From Hymenobacter monticola (GTDB lineage: Bacteria; Bacteroidota; Bacteroidia; Cytophagales; Hymenobacteraceae): a DNA stretch of 64,000 bases. Each line of letters starts with the position of its first letter. Positions within the stretch are counted from its first letter, which is position 1. Of this stretch, positions 27,239 to 35,772 are shown in pieces. The notes beneath the pieces were generated by a model that had not been told where the DNA came from, did no database searches, and worked only from the letters and a program-made list of their open reading frames with translations. The position numbers and the translations under genes are program-made. The DNA lies in assembly GCF_022811645.1 (NCBI RefSeq), contig NZ_CP094534.1, positions 930,001 through 994,000 of the forward strand, read 5' to 3'.

Positions 27239-28552
27239 GTGAAAGTTAGAAATCAGACCCAGAATAAGGTAAACGTCATCACCCTCGGCTGCTCGAAAAA
27301 CATCGTGGACTCGGAGGTCCTGATGGGCCAGCTGCAGGCCAACCAGTTTGATGTGACGCACGAGGCCGAGAAATCGGACGCCAACATCGTCATCATCAAC
27401 ACCTGCGGCTTCATCGACAACGCCAAGCAGGAAAGCATCGACACCATTCTGCGCTACGCGGACGAGAAAGAGGCCGGCCGCCTCGAAAAACTCTACGTGA
27501 CGGGCTGTCTCTCGCAGCGCTACAAGGACGAGCTGGAAGTGGAAATCCCGCAGGTAGACGCCTATTTTGGCACCCTGGAGCTGCCCCAGATGCTAAAAGT
27601 GCTGAATGCCGACTACAAGCACGAGCTTATCGGTGAGCGCCTGATTACGACGCCGCGCCACTACGCCTACTTCAAAATCGCGGAGGGCTGCAACCGCCCC
27701 TGCTCGTTCTGCGCCATCCCGCTGATGCGCGGCAAGCATGTGGACCGGCCCATCGATGACCTCGTGAAAGAGGCCAAGCGCCTCGCCGGCATGGGCACCA
27801 AGGAACTGATTCTCATTGCTCAGGACCTGACCTACTACGGCCTGCAAGCCTACGGCGAGCGCAAGCTGGCCGACCTGCTTCGCAACCTGTCCGACGTGAA
27901 CGGCATCGACTGGATTCGCTTGCAGTACGCCTACCCGTCGCAGTTTCCGCTGGATGCGCTGGACGTGATGGCCGAGCGCGAAAACATCTGCAAGTACCTG
28001 GATATGCCTTTACAGCACGGCTCTGATAACATGCTGAAAACCATGCGCCGCGGCATCACCAAGCGCCGCACTATCGAGCTAGTGGACACCATTCGGCAGC
28101 GGGTGCCGGGCATCGCCCTGCGCACCACGCTCATCTCCGGCCACCCCGGCGAAACGGAGCAGGACTTCCGGGAAATGTATGATTTTGTGGAGCAGACGCG
28201 CTTCGAGCGCCTCGGCATCTTCACTTACTCGCACGAGGAAAACACGCACTCGCACACCTTGGTGGACGACGTGCCGGCCGAGCTGAAGCAGGAGCGCGCC
28301 GACGCCATCATGGAGCTGCAGCAGGGCATTTCGATGGAGCTGAACGAAGCCCGCGTGGGCCAGACCTATAAGGTGCTGTTCGACCGCAAGGAAAGCGGCC
28401 ATTTTGTGGGTCGCACTGAGTTCGACTCGCCCGAGGTGGACAACGAAGTGCTGGTGCCGGTGGAGAAAAACACCTTCGTGCGCCTGGGCGACTTCGCCAA
28501 CGTGAAGATTGACTCGGCTTCGGATTTCGACCTGTACGGGCACTTGGTGTAA
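27239..28552 (+). CDS. rimO: Ribosomal protein S12 methylthiotransferase
   Basis: This encodes 437 residues from GTG at 27239 (a KVRNQTQNKVNVITLGC start is the family pattern). Two iron-sulfur clusters: Cys18, Cys56 and Cys90 (LGCSKN, NTCGF, TGCLSQ) in the N-terminal MTTase domain, and Cys151, Cys155 and Cys158 (CNRPCSFC) in the radical-SAM domain. A C-terminal TRAM domain covers about residues 375-437. RimO adds a methylthio group to Asp of ribosomal protein S12. The conserved phrase LISGHPGETEQDF near residue 296 distinguishes it from MiaB. Followed by a palindrome at 28597. Confidence 0.97.
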   Translation: MKVRNQTQNKVNVITLGCSKNIVDSEVLMGQLQANQFDVTHEAEKSDANIVIINTCGFIDNAKQESIDTILRYADEKEAGRLEKLYVTGCLSQRYKDELEVEIPQVDAYFGTLELPQMLKVLNADYKHELIGERLITTPRHYAYFKIAEGCNRPCSFCAIPLMRGKHVDRPIDDLVKEAKRLAGMGTKELILIAQDLTYYGLQAYGERKLADLLRNLSDVNGIDWIRLQYAYPSQFPLDALDVMAERENICKYLDMPLQHGSDNMLKTMRRGITKRRTIELVDTIRQRVPGIALRTTLISGHPGETEQDFREMYDFVEQTRFERLGIFTYSHEENTHSHTLVDDVPAELKQERADAIMELQQGISMELNEARVGQTYKVLFDRKESGHFVGRTEFDSPEVDNEVLVPVEKNTFVRLGDFANVKIDSASDFDLYGHLV

Positions 28553-28596
28553 TCCTGAACGGCTAGCCGTTTTCAAGACGAAAAGCAACTTTTCCG

Positions 28597-28659
28597 GCGG
28601 GGCCGGGTTTAGTGCGGACTTTTGCTACTGGCAAGGGTTCGCACCGAACCCGGCCCCGC
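28597..28659. repeat. Inverted repeat between rimO and bshC
   Basis: Arms 28597-28619 and 28637-28659 (23 bp, about four mismatches, core GCGGGGCCGGGTT). The arms are separated by 17 bp. No T-tract follows, so it is not a clear terminator. It ends 13 nt before the bshC start. Confidence 0.72.
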
Positions 28660-28672
28660 TCGTATTACCCCC

Positions 28673-30268
28673 ATGCCCACTCGCTGTACCACCCTGCCCT
28701 ACGCCGAAACCGGCGCTTTCTCCGGCCTGCTCACCGATTACCTGGCCCAGAAACCCGCCTTGGCACCTTTTTACAACCGCTTTCCGTCGCCGGAAAACTT
28801 TGCGGCGCAAATGGAGGAAAAGCAGGCCAGCTACAAGCCCGAGGCCCGGCAGCGGCTAGTGATAGCACTACGCGAGCAATACGGCAGCGCCGCCCCGGCC
28901 GCTACCGCCGCCAACATCGAGCTGCTGGCGCAGGAAACCACCTTCACCGTCACCACCGGGCACCAGCTCAATTTGCTCACCGGGCCGCTGTATTTCATCT
29001 ACAAAATCGTGTCGGCCATCAAGCTGAGCCGGGAATTGAAGGCACAGTACCCACAGTACGATTTCGTACCGGTGTACTGGATGGCCACCGAGGACCACGA
29101 CTTTGCCGAAATCAACCACTTCTCGCTGTTCGGCAAAACCTACGCCTGGGATGCGGCCGGCACTGGTGGGCCAGTGGGCCGACTCTCCCTCGACGGCCTT
29201 AGCGAGCAGCTGCTGAGCCAGCTGCCGCCCGAGGTGCCGGCGGTTTTTCACGAAGCGTATTCCACCTCAAAAAACCTGGCCGAGGCCACGCGCAAGCTGG
29301 CCGATGCCCTGTTTGGCGAGTTTGGGTTGGTAACGCTGGACGCCGACCGTCCGGCGCTGAAACAGGCGCTGGTGCCGCTGCTGACCAAAGAAATTCAGGA
29401 GCAGGCGTCCAACGCGGCGGTGCAGGCCACCAACGCACGCCTCACCGAGGCGGGCTACAAGCCGCAGGTGTATTCGCGGCCCATCAACCTGTTTTTCATC
29501 ACCGACGAAGGCAAGCGCGAGCGGCTGGAACCCGACGCCGGCGGCGCCGACTGCGTGGAAGTGACCATCCGCAACACCGCCAAGTGCCACAGCCAAGCCG
29601 AGCTATTGGAGTTGGCCCAGACGCATCCCGAGCAGTTCAGCCCCAACGTGGTGCTACGCCCGGTGTACCAGGAAATCCTGCTGCCCAACCTGGTCTACAT
29701 CGGCGGCGGAGCTGAGGTAGCTTATTGGTTCCAGCTGAAGGACGTGTTTGCCGCGTTTGGCGTGCCCTATCCTATCGTTCTGCCGCGCAACTCAGCCGAG
29801 TACATCAGCCGCGCTAACGCGGGCAAGCTCAAGAAGCTGGGGCTGACTTCACTGGAAATTTTCCGGCCGCTGCCCGAGCTGAAAAAGCAGGTAGGCGCCG
29901 CCCTGGGCCAGGAGGAGGTGAGCCTGAAAGAGCAGCAGCAAGCCCTGGCCGCCGCCTTCCAGCAGGTGCAGGACGTGGCCCAGCGCCTCGACCCCACCCT
30001 AGTAAAAACCGTGGCCGCCGAAGCCCAGAAAGCCGCTGCCGGCCTCGCCGGCCTCGAAAAGCGCCTGAGCAAAGCCGCCGAAACCAAGCACGAAACCGCC
30101 TACACACAGCTGGCCGCCCTCAAGGAAAAGCTGTTTCCCGGCGGCGGCTTGCAGGAGCGCAGCGACAACGTACTCAGCATTTTGATTAACAACCCTGAAT
30201 TTATCGGGCAACTGGTGGAGGCGTTTGAACCGCTGGCGCTGGAGTTCACGGTAATGACTGAAGAATAG
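28673..30268 (+). CDS. bshC: Bacillithiol biosynthesis cysteine-adding enzyme BshC
   Basis: This encodes 531 residues from ATG at 28673, typical length. BshC joins cysteine to glucosamine-malate in the last step of bacillithiol synthesis. Conserved phrases seen: TVTTGHQLNLLTGPLYFIYKI near residue 87, YWMATEDHDFAEINH near residue 130, RPVYQEILLPNLVYIGGGAE, YPIVLPRNSAEYI. The C-terminal third has a long coiled coil (about 405-490). The 17 upstream residues of the longer frame come from the repeat and were rejected. bshA and bshB are not in this window. ytxJ at 14870 fits the same thiol system. Confidence 0.96.
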   Translation: MPTRCTTLPYAETGAFSGLLTDYLAQKPALAPFYNRFPSPENFAAQMEEKQASYKPEARQRLVIALREQYGSAAPAATAANIELLAQETTFTVTTGHQLNLLTGPLYFIYKIVSAIKLSRELKAQYPQYDFVPVYWMATEDHDFAEINHFSLFGKTYAWDAAGTGGPVGRLSLDGLSEQLLSQLPPEVPAVFHEAYSTSKNLAEATRKLADALFGEFGLVTLDADRPALKQALVPLLTKEIQEQASNAAVQATNARLTEAGYKPQVYSRPINLFFITDEGKRERLEPDAGGADCVEVTIRNTAKCHSQAELLELAQTHPEQFSPNVVLRPVYQEILLPNLVYIGGGAEVAYWFQLKDVFAAFGVPYPIVLPRNSAEYISRANAGKLKKLGLTSLEIFRPLPELKKQVGAALGQEEVSLKEQQQALAAAFQQVQDVAQRLDPTLVKTVAAEAQKAAAGLAGLEKRLSKAAETKHETAYTQLAALKEKLFPGGGLQERSDNVLSILINNPEFIGQLVEAFEPLALEFTVMTEE

Positions 30269-30308
30269 CCTAGCTTTGGCTGGCCGTCTGTTCTGGCCTC
30301 TTTCGCTC

Positions 30309-31244
30309 ATGCTTCAGTTTTTTCGCTCGCTTTTCACAAAAGCAACCCCTGCCGCTCCCGACCTATCCTATGGCCTGCTCACTCAGCTTGAAATTGAGCC
30401 GCTGCTTACGGGTAATCAATGGGAAAAACTGGAAGCCACTGCGGCCGCGCTAGCCACCGACGACCTCACCCGCCTCTTGGATGGCTGGTGCCTGAGCCAC
30501 CGCTACGCGCCGGCGATTCAGCGCTACCTGGCGGCCGGCGGCTCGGAGCTGCGCCAGTTGGTGGCGGGCGTGCACGCCACCTTTCTGGCCTGGGAAGCCC
30601 GGGGCGGCCTCATTGCCACCGAAACCACGCAGGGGCAAGCGGATGGGTTTTTCCACTACCTCAACCAGGCTTACGAACACCTCAACCAGCCCTTTGAAAA
30701 CCCGACATTCCAGGCCGAAGCGGCCGCCCGGCTGGTGCGGGTGGGCATGGGCTTGGGCGAGCGGGAGCTGGCCACCGAAGCCTTTGCTCTGTGCGCTGAA
30801 TTGGTTCCTACCCATTTGATGGGTCATTACAACTACATGCGGCTCGTGTCGCCGTGGTGGCACGAAGGCTTGGAGGACTTAACAAGCTACGTCGATTCGA
30901 TTGCTGACCCGGCATTGCGGCGCTTATTCCAACTGCTGGCCTTACACGAGATTCATAGCTATCTGGCCCACGACAAGAATAGCAACGCCACCGCTACCAA
31001 GCTCCTGAAAAAGGACTATCAGGCGCGCATCGACCAGGTGCTGGCCGGGCCGGGCCGAGCCGAAAGCAACTCCTTGGCAGCCGTGTATTATAACAATTAC
31101 CTGGCGGGGCTGCACCACCTCCTGGGCAACGTCGCTGCGCGCAACCAGCTTATTCAGGCATTGGGGACGCACTTCACCCCCTACCCCTGGCAGTATTTCG
31201 GTCTGAATAACGCCCCCGCCGTGCAGGGCCTTTTAAAGTCCTAA
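30309..31244 (+). CDS. Protein of unknown function, helical-repeat type
   Basis: This encodes 311 residues from ATG at 30309. No signal peptide. It has a series of amphipathic helix pairs: WEKLEATAAALATDDLTRLL, then ELATEAFALCAELVPTHLMG, then NYLAGLHHLLGNVAARNQLI. A GHYNYMRLVSPWWHEG segment lies near residue 178. It may be a protein-binding TPR-like solenoid. Its TAA stop overlaps the ATG of the 5-formyl-THF cyclo-ligase gene (31242-31246), implying translational coupling. I do not recognise a family. Confidence 0.78.
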   Translation: MLQFFRSLFTKATPAAPDLSYGLLTQLEIEPLLTGNQWEKLEATAAALATDDLTRLLDGWCLSHRYAPAIQRYLAAGGSELRQLVAGVHATFLAWEARGGLIATETTQGQADGFFHYLNQAYEHLNQPFENPTFQAEAAARLVRVGMGLGERELATEAFALCAELVPTHLMGHYNYMRLVSPWWHEGLEDLTSYVDSIADPALRRLFQLLALHEIHSYLAHDKNSNATATKLLKKDYQARIDQVLAGPGRAESNSLAAVYYNNYLAGLHHLLGNVAARNQLIQALGTHFTPYPWQYFGLNNAPAVQGLLKS

Positions 31245-31849
31245 TGCTTGGGCTGGGAGCAAAAAAAGCCGACCTGCGCCGCACCGCCCTGGCCCGCCGC
31301 CTGGCCCTGGACGCCGGCGAAGTAGCAAGCCGCAGCGACCAGTTGCGCGAGAACCTGTTCCGGGAATTTCCGGTGGCGCAGTGGCAGTGGCTGCACCTGT
31401 TTCTGCCGCTGGGAAAGCGGAATGAGCCCGATACGTGGAACGTCATCCGCTGGGTGTGGGGCGAAGAACTGTCGCTGCGCCTGGCCGCGCCCGTGGTGCA
31501 GCCCGACGGCGTTTCGCTGAAACATTACGAGCTGCTGCCCGACACGCAGCTTACCCGAAACCGCTGGGGAATTGACGAGCCTGTGCCCGACCCCATTACC
31601 GCGCCCGAGGTATCGCCGGGCGTGCTCGATGCCGTGCTGGTGCCGCTGCTGGCCGTGGACCGCACGGGCCAGCGCGTGGGCTACGGCGGGGGCTTCTACG
31701 ACCGGTTTCTGGCCCAGTGCCGGCCGGGCACGCAGTTCATCGGGCTGAACCTGCTGGACGACGAGCCAATAGAGCGCATTGCCGACGTGCTGCCCACCGA
31801 TGTACCGCTCACGGCCTGCATCACGCCAGACCGGGTGTGGCAGTTTTAG
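31244..31849 (+). CDS. 5-formyltetrahydrofolate cyclo-ligase
   Basis: This encodes 201 residues from ATG at 31244. ATP-dependent conversion of 5-formyl-THF to 5,10-methenyl-THF, a folate salvage step. The N-terminal KKADLRRTALARRLAL binds ATP and phosphate, and the signature VGYGGGFYDRFL (residues 145-156) and RWGIDEP (108-114) are conserved. Its start overlaps the previous gene's stop by one base. Together with gcvP and kbl it fits one-carbon metabolism, since 5-formyl-THF arises from serine/glycine turnover. Cytoplasmic. Confidence 0.95.
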   Translation: MLGLGAKKADLRRTALARRLALDAGEVASRSDQLRENLFREFPVAQWQWLHLFLPLGKRNEPDTWNVIRWVWGEELSLRLAAPVVQPDGVSLKHYELLPDTQLTRNRWGIDEPVPDPITAPEVSPGVLDAVLVPLLAVDRTGQRVGYGGGFYDRFLAQCRPGTQFIGLNLLDDEPIERIADVLPTDVPLTACITPDRVWQF

Positions 31850-31984
31850 GACAACCTGATAGAACGGGATTTAAGAAGTTTAGTATGGCGTTAAAAAATT
31901 TATTTTTCCGACGTAAAACACTAGCAATAAGCTATTCATAAATAGCGTTGGCCGGGTATCTATCACCTCAAAAGGACAGAACTC

Positions 31985-32512
31985 ATGGCCGAAATTCAAC
32001 CGCAAGCCGCCGGGCCGAACAAGGCTGGCAAGCGCCGCGCCAAGAAGATGTCGACCCGCATCGACATGACGCCGATGGTGGACCTGGCGTTTCTGCTGCT
32101 CACCTTTTTCATGCTCACCACCACGTTTGCCAAGCCCAACAACCTGGAGCTGCACATGCCGGTGAAAAGTGAGGTGCCCACAGGCATTCCCCTGTCCAAG
32201 GCCCTGACCATCATTTTGGGAAAGGGCCACAAAGTCCACTACTTCTTCGGCTTAAATGCGCCCGCCGACAAAACCGTGGCCGCGCCGGAGCTGAAAACCA
32301 CCACGTTTGCGGCCGATGGCATCCGGCGGGTAGTGTTGGCACAACAGCGCCTGCAGCCCGGCCTGGTGGTGCTCATCAAGCCCAGCGAGGACTCCAAATA
32401 CAAGGACATGGTGGACATCCTCGATGAGATGAACATCACCCAGCAGCGGAAATACGCGCTGGTCAACATTACCCCCGCCGACCTCACCCTCCTAAAAACC
32501 GCAACGTTATGA
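31985..32512 (+). CDS. exbD: ExbD/TolR-type proton-channel subunit
   Basis: This encodes 175 residues from ATG at 31985, preceded by AAAGGA at 31971. One membrane span (about residues 31-48) follows the conserved RIDMTPMVDLAFLLLTFFML, where Asp33 matches the essential proton-carrying Asp25 of E. coli ExbD. The C-terminal periplasmic part is typical (KDMVDILDEMNITQQRKYALVNI). ExbD works with ExbB to couple proton flow to TonB. No exbB is present here, so it must be elsewhere. Its TGA overlaps the ATG of tonB. Confidence 0.93.
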   Translation: MAEIQPQAAGPNKAGKRRAKKMSTRIDMTPMVDLAFLLLTFFMLTTTFAKPNNLELHMPVKSEVPTGIPLSKALTIILGKGHKVHYFFGLNAPADKTVAAPELKTTTFAADGIRRVVLAQQRLQPGLVVLIKPSEDSKYKDMVDILDEMNITQQRKYALVNITPADLTLLKTATL

Positions 32513-33348
32513 TGACCAATACCCAACTGGCCACGGCCAGCCTCAACGACATCGTGTTCGATGGTCGCAACCGCCAGTACGGGGCCTACCAGCTCCGCGC
32601 CCTTTACCAACGCCACGTGACGCGGGCGCTGATTATCGCCACCACCATTTTTGCGCTGATTCTGGTGTTTCCGCTGGCCGCGCAGTGGCTGAAGGACAAA
32701 ATGCCTGTTGCGCCCCCCAAAAAGCTGGTGGAGCTCAACCCCATCATCCCGCCCCTTGAGCCCGATGTGGTGACGCCCCCGCCGGCCGAAAGCCGCCCTT
32801 CCACGCCCCCGCCCCCGCAGCCGCCCACTGTAAAAAACGTGGTGCCCGTGGTGGTAGAAGACAAAAAAGCGCCCGAGGAAAGCGAAGTGCCCGAACAAGA
32901 GGAACTGAAGGACAAAGCCTCCGGTGTGCGCAATATTGAAGGCGACAAGGACGCCAGCGTCGAAACCAACCTCGACGACCTGAAAACCGGCAAAGGAGAA
33001 AACGTCATCAGCGACGTGGTGGCCCCCACCACCTACACCTACGTGGAGCAAATGCCCCAGCTGCCTGGCGGCGGCGGCATGGGCGCCATCGTGGCGGCCA
33101 TTCAGAAAGCCTGCCGCTACCCCCACAACGCCCAGAACCAAGGCATTGAGGGCAAGGTGTACGCCAGTTTCACGGTGAACTCGAAAGGCGACGTGACCGA
33201 CATTAAAATCGTGAAAAGCGTCGGCTACGGGCTGGACGAGGAAGCCATTCGCGCCATTGGCACGCTGCCCAAGTTCATCCCCGGCAAGCAGAACGGCCGC
33301 GAGGTGAATGTGTCGTTCACCGTGCCCGTTACGTTCAAGATTCAATAG
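32509..33348 (+). CDS. tonB: Energy transducer TonB
   Basis: This encodes 279 residues from ATG at 32509, overlapping the end of exbD by 4 nt. The cytoplasmic N-terminus (LNDIVFDGRNRQYGAYQLR) is the Bacteroidota pattern, then a membrane span (about 41-60), a Pro-rich linker (67-112) and a TonB C-terminal domain (about 195-279) with VEQMPQLPGGGG, GIEGKVYASFTVNSKGDV and FIPGKQNGREVNVSFTVPVTF. It transmits proton motive force to TonB-dependent outer-membrane receptors. The same VEQMPQLPGGGG phrase occurs in the soluble protein at 37020. Confidence 0.95.
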   Translation: MMTNTQLATASLNDIVFDGRNRQYGAYQLRALYQRHVTRALIIATTIFALILVFPLAAQWLKDKMPVAPPKKLVELNPIIPPLEPDVVTPPPAESRPSTPPPPQPPTVKNVVPVVVEDKKAPEESEVPEQEELKDKASGVRNIEGDKDASVETNLDDLKTGKGENVISDVVAPTTYTYVEQMPQLPGGGGMGAIVAAIQKACRYPHNAQNQGIEGKVYASFTVNSKGDVTDIKIVKSVGYGLDEEAIRAIGTLPKFIPGKQNGREVNVSFTVPVTFKIQ

Positions 33349-33378
33349 GCGAACAACTGTCCTTGCGAGTACGCGCGC

Positions 33379-33574
33379 TGTCATTGCGAGCGTAGCGAAG
33401 CAATCCGTCCTGTTAGCACCAGACACGCTCTTATTCCAGAAAGCCCCGGTGCCGCAATGGTGCCGGGGCTTTTTAGGGGCTTTAGCTTCGCTGGCCTTCG
33501 GTTGTCACAGTGTTAGGTTGGTCGCTGAGAACAGGACGGATTGCCGCGCTCCACTGCGTTCCGCTCGCAATGAC
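33379..33574. repeat. 196-bp composite element B (inverse copy of element A)
   Basis: The arms TGTCATTGCGAGCG... and inverse ...CGCTCGCAATGAC enclose segments that match element A (10140-10339) when reversed: CTCAGCGACCA, the terminator stem, GCGTGTCTGGTG and ACAGGACGGATT. It separates tonB from the convergent operon. Confidence 0.86.
33440..33474. terminator. Bidirectional hairpin terminator inside element B
   Basis: AAAGCCCCGGTGCC pairs with GGTGCCGGGGCTTTTT (one G-T wobble), as in element A. Confidence 0.86.
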
Positions 33575-33580
33575 CGAGGC

Positions 33581-34141
33581 TTACCTCTTCGCCGCCCCAG
33601 CATCCTCTACCCGCGCGATGCGCGCCTGGCCCCACGGTGCGATGCTGACGTGCACGCGCAAAGGGTGCAAGCGGCCGGCTTTTTCGCGGCGCAGGCCGCT
33701 GCCCTCGGGCACGTAGTAGCGCTCCAGGTTGAAGCGCAACGTGAGCGAGTGGCGGTACACATCGGTCACCCAGGCGCGCAGCACGGCCTGGTTGGGCCCG
33801 GGCGTGGGCGCTGTTGGGTAGATGCCGACGGTGGTACTGAGGCTGTCGGCCCCGGCGGCCAGCAGCACGAACACGCCCTGCCGGCGGCGCGGCGGCGCGG
33901 CTTCGCGCCACTGGCTCAGGGGCGCTTCGCTGATGGTGTAGCGCAGGCGCACGAAGTCGCCCCGGAGCAGGTCGCGCGGGTCGACGGGCGTGGTGGCCAG
34001 CACGATGTGCTGGCCCAGGGCCGTGGTGGCGTAGCCCGCCCCCGCCACGCCCAGCACGTAGAGCACCTGCGCGGCCACCAGCAGGCGCAGCAGCGGCCGG
34101 CGGCGCGCCGGGTCCGAAGCCCAGGTGAGCAGGTTGGGCAT
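33581..34141 (-). CDS. GDYXXLXY-domain membrane protein
   Basis: This encodes 186 residues from ATG at 34141. One N-terminal membrane span (about residues 17-40) and then the family motif as GDFVRLRY (residues 61-68), with Phe in place of the first Tyr. The C-terminal part is extracytoplasmic. The family usually lies next to DUF2157/DUF4401 membrane proteins, as here (22 nt downstream of that gene). The pair may form one complex. Its function is not known. Confidence 0.9.
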   Translation of the reverse strand: MPNLLTWASDPARRRPLLRLLVAAQVLYVLGVAGAGYATTALGQHIVLATTPVDPRDLLRGDFVRLRYTISEAPLSQWREAAPPRRRQGVFVLLAAGADSLSTTVGIYPTAPTPGPNQAVLRAWVTDVYRHSLTLRFNLERYYVPEGSGLRREKAGRLHPLRVHVSIAPWGQARIARVEDAGAAKR

Positions 34142-34163
34142 TTTTGGAGGGCTGAGGGTTAAA

Positions 34164-35435
34164 TTATGAGTGTTGAATTGGCGCGTCGGGGCTGGTGGTG
34201 GCAGCAGTGTCTGCGGGCGGCGCGGAAGCAGCAGAGGCGGCCAGCGTTTGGGCGTTGCGGCGGCGCAGGTACCAGCTCAGGCCGAGCAGCAGGACGCCGC
34301 CGAGCAGGAAGAAAAGGGACTTGTCCAGGAAAGCCCAGGTCAGTTTGAAGTAAGCCACGGCGGTGGCCGCTACAAACAGCACCGCGCCCAGCGTGAGCTG
34401 GTCAGAATCCTGGTTGCGGTGGGCGCGCGCCAGCACCGAGCCGGCGTGGGCATACAGCACCACCAGCGTGGCCACCGCCAGCGGCAGCCCACCCGGCAGG
34501 TAAAACCCCGGCAGCAGCAGCAACCAGTCGAGCAGCGTATTCAGGCGGCCGTGTGCCCGCTTGCCGGCCACCGACAGCCCAAACACCGCCGCCAGCGACG
34601 CCAGATACGGCAGCAGCGGCGGCCGTAGCACGTTGGCATAGGTATCGGTTTCGCCGAAGGTGGCCAGCCCGAACATGAACAGGTAGGCCGCCACCAGCGG
34701 CGGGCCTTGCAGGGCGCGGGCGCCGGCACGGTTGGCCTGCCAGTCGCCCGCGGCGTAAATGGCCATAGCCGGCACAAAAAACCAGGTGATTTTGGCGTGG
34801 AGCACGGCCACCAGCAGCCCCGCCTGCCACAGCAGGCCCACGGCCAGCACCGTGCTGCTCACCACCGCCGGCCGGCGCCACCAATAGTAGCCCAGCCCCG
34901 CGGCCACCAGCGCCGCCGTGGCGTAGCTGAAGCTGCCCAGCACCTGCACGCAATACGTTTGCACGGCCGCCCCAATGAGCACCGTGAGCAGCACCAGCAG
35001 CCGCGAGCCGTACACGTAGCTCAGGGCCGTGCCGGCCACTACCCAGGCCAGCAGCCCGCTCACGTCGTAGCCCACCAGCTGGTAAAGCTGACTGACGAGG
35101 ATGATGCTGGCCCCGAACAGTATCAGCCCCAGCCCGATAAGGCCGTGGCCCAGGTCGGCGATGCCGCGGCGCAGGAAATAAGCGCCCGCCCCGTACGAAC
35201 CCAGCAAGCTGCCCAGCAGCAGCGCCAGCCGTAGCGCGGCGGGCAGGGCCTGCCAGTTGGCCGCCACCACGCTCAGGGCACTCAGGCCCACCAGCACGCT
35301 GCCCAGCAGCGGCAGCAGGCCCAGCGTGGGCGCGTCGGCGGGGTAGCGGGCCAGCAACTGCTGCTGCTGCGCCTCGCTGATGAGGCCGTCGGCCACCCAG
35401 CCGGGGCTTTCGGTTTCGAGAAATTTACGACTCAT
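34164..35435 (-). CDS. DUF2157/DUF4401-type polytopic membrane protein
   Basis: This encodes 423 residues from ATG at 35435. The cytoplasmic N-terminus WVADGLISEAQQQQLLARYP matches DUF2157 and is followed by about twelve hydrophobic segments up to residue 390, then a low-complexity Ala/Pro/Asp tail. Its start overlaps the end of the upstream zinc-ribbon gene by 11 nt, and the GDYXXLXY gene follows after 22 nt, so the three are probably one operon (transcribed 35721 to 33581). Function unknown. Confidence 0.9.
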   Translation of the reverse strand: MSRKFLETESPGWVADGLISEAQQQQLLARYPADAPTLGLLPLLGSVLVGLSALSVVAANWQALPAALRLALLLGSLLGSYGAGAYFLRRGIADLGHGLIGLGLILFGASIILVSQLYQLVGYDVSGLLAWVVAGTALSYVYGSRLLVLLTVLIGAAVQTYCVQVLGSFSYATAALVAAGLGYYWWRRPAVVSSTVLAVGLLWQAGLLVAVLHAKITWFFVPAMAIYAAGDWQANRAGARALQGPPLVAAYLFMFGLATFGETDTYANVLRPPLLPYLASLAAVFGLSVAGKRAHGRLNTLLDWLLLLPGFYLPGGLPLAVATLVVLYAHAGSVLARAHRNQDSDQLTLGAVLFVAATAVAYFKLTWAFLDKSLFFLLGGVLLLGLSWYLRRRNAQTLAASAASAPPADTAATTSPDAPIQHS

Positions 35436-35721
35436 TCTGGCTGCAACATACGGCAACGGGCGCCGTCAGGGCTTCTTCCACCATTTCGGTTACTTGGGCA
35501 TCCAGCCCGTGATACCAGTCGATGTGTGGCGACGACTGGCCGCAGCCGCCCGGCGCGGTGGGGCACCAGGTGCGGCGGTGCCGGTACCGGCAGCGCGGGC
35601 ACACGGCGGCCGTGTCGAAGGTGTTCCAGCTGCAGCCGCAATGGCATTGCCAGTGCGCCCCGCCGTCGGGTTCCCAGTGGCAATGTGGGCAATAGATTTC
35701 CAGCGTCGAATCAGTAGGCAT
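35425..35721 (-). CDS. Small zinc-ribbon protein
   Basis: This encodes 98 residues from ATG at 35721. Three CxxC-like pairs are seen: CPHC (residues 11-14), CHCGC (26-30) and CPRC (41-44), with later Cys residues at WCPTAPGGC and VCC. This suggests two zinc-binding ribbons. A C-terminal helix DAQVTEMVEEALTAP follows. No DNA-binding helix is evident. It overlaps the DUF2157 gene by 11 nt. I infer a structural or regulatory zinc protein, and the partner is unknown. Confidence 0.82.
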   Translation of the reverse strand: MPTDSTLEIYCPHCHWEPDGGAHWQCHCGCSWNTFDTAAVCPRCRYRHRRTWCPTAPGGCGQSSPHIDWYHGLDAQVTEMVEEALTAPVAVCCSQNES

Positions 35722-35772
35722 AGCGGAGAGCTAAAAGGGGCTAAGAACAACGAGTCCGATACCGCTCAAAAA

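Noticed and set aside
31850..31984. Possible exbB gene before exbD
   Set aside because: The 135-bp AT-rich gap is far too short and holds no frame, so exbB must be elsewhere.
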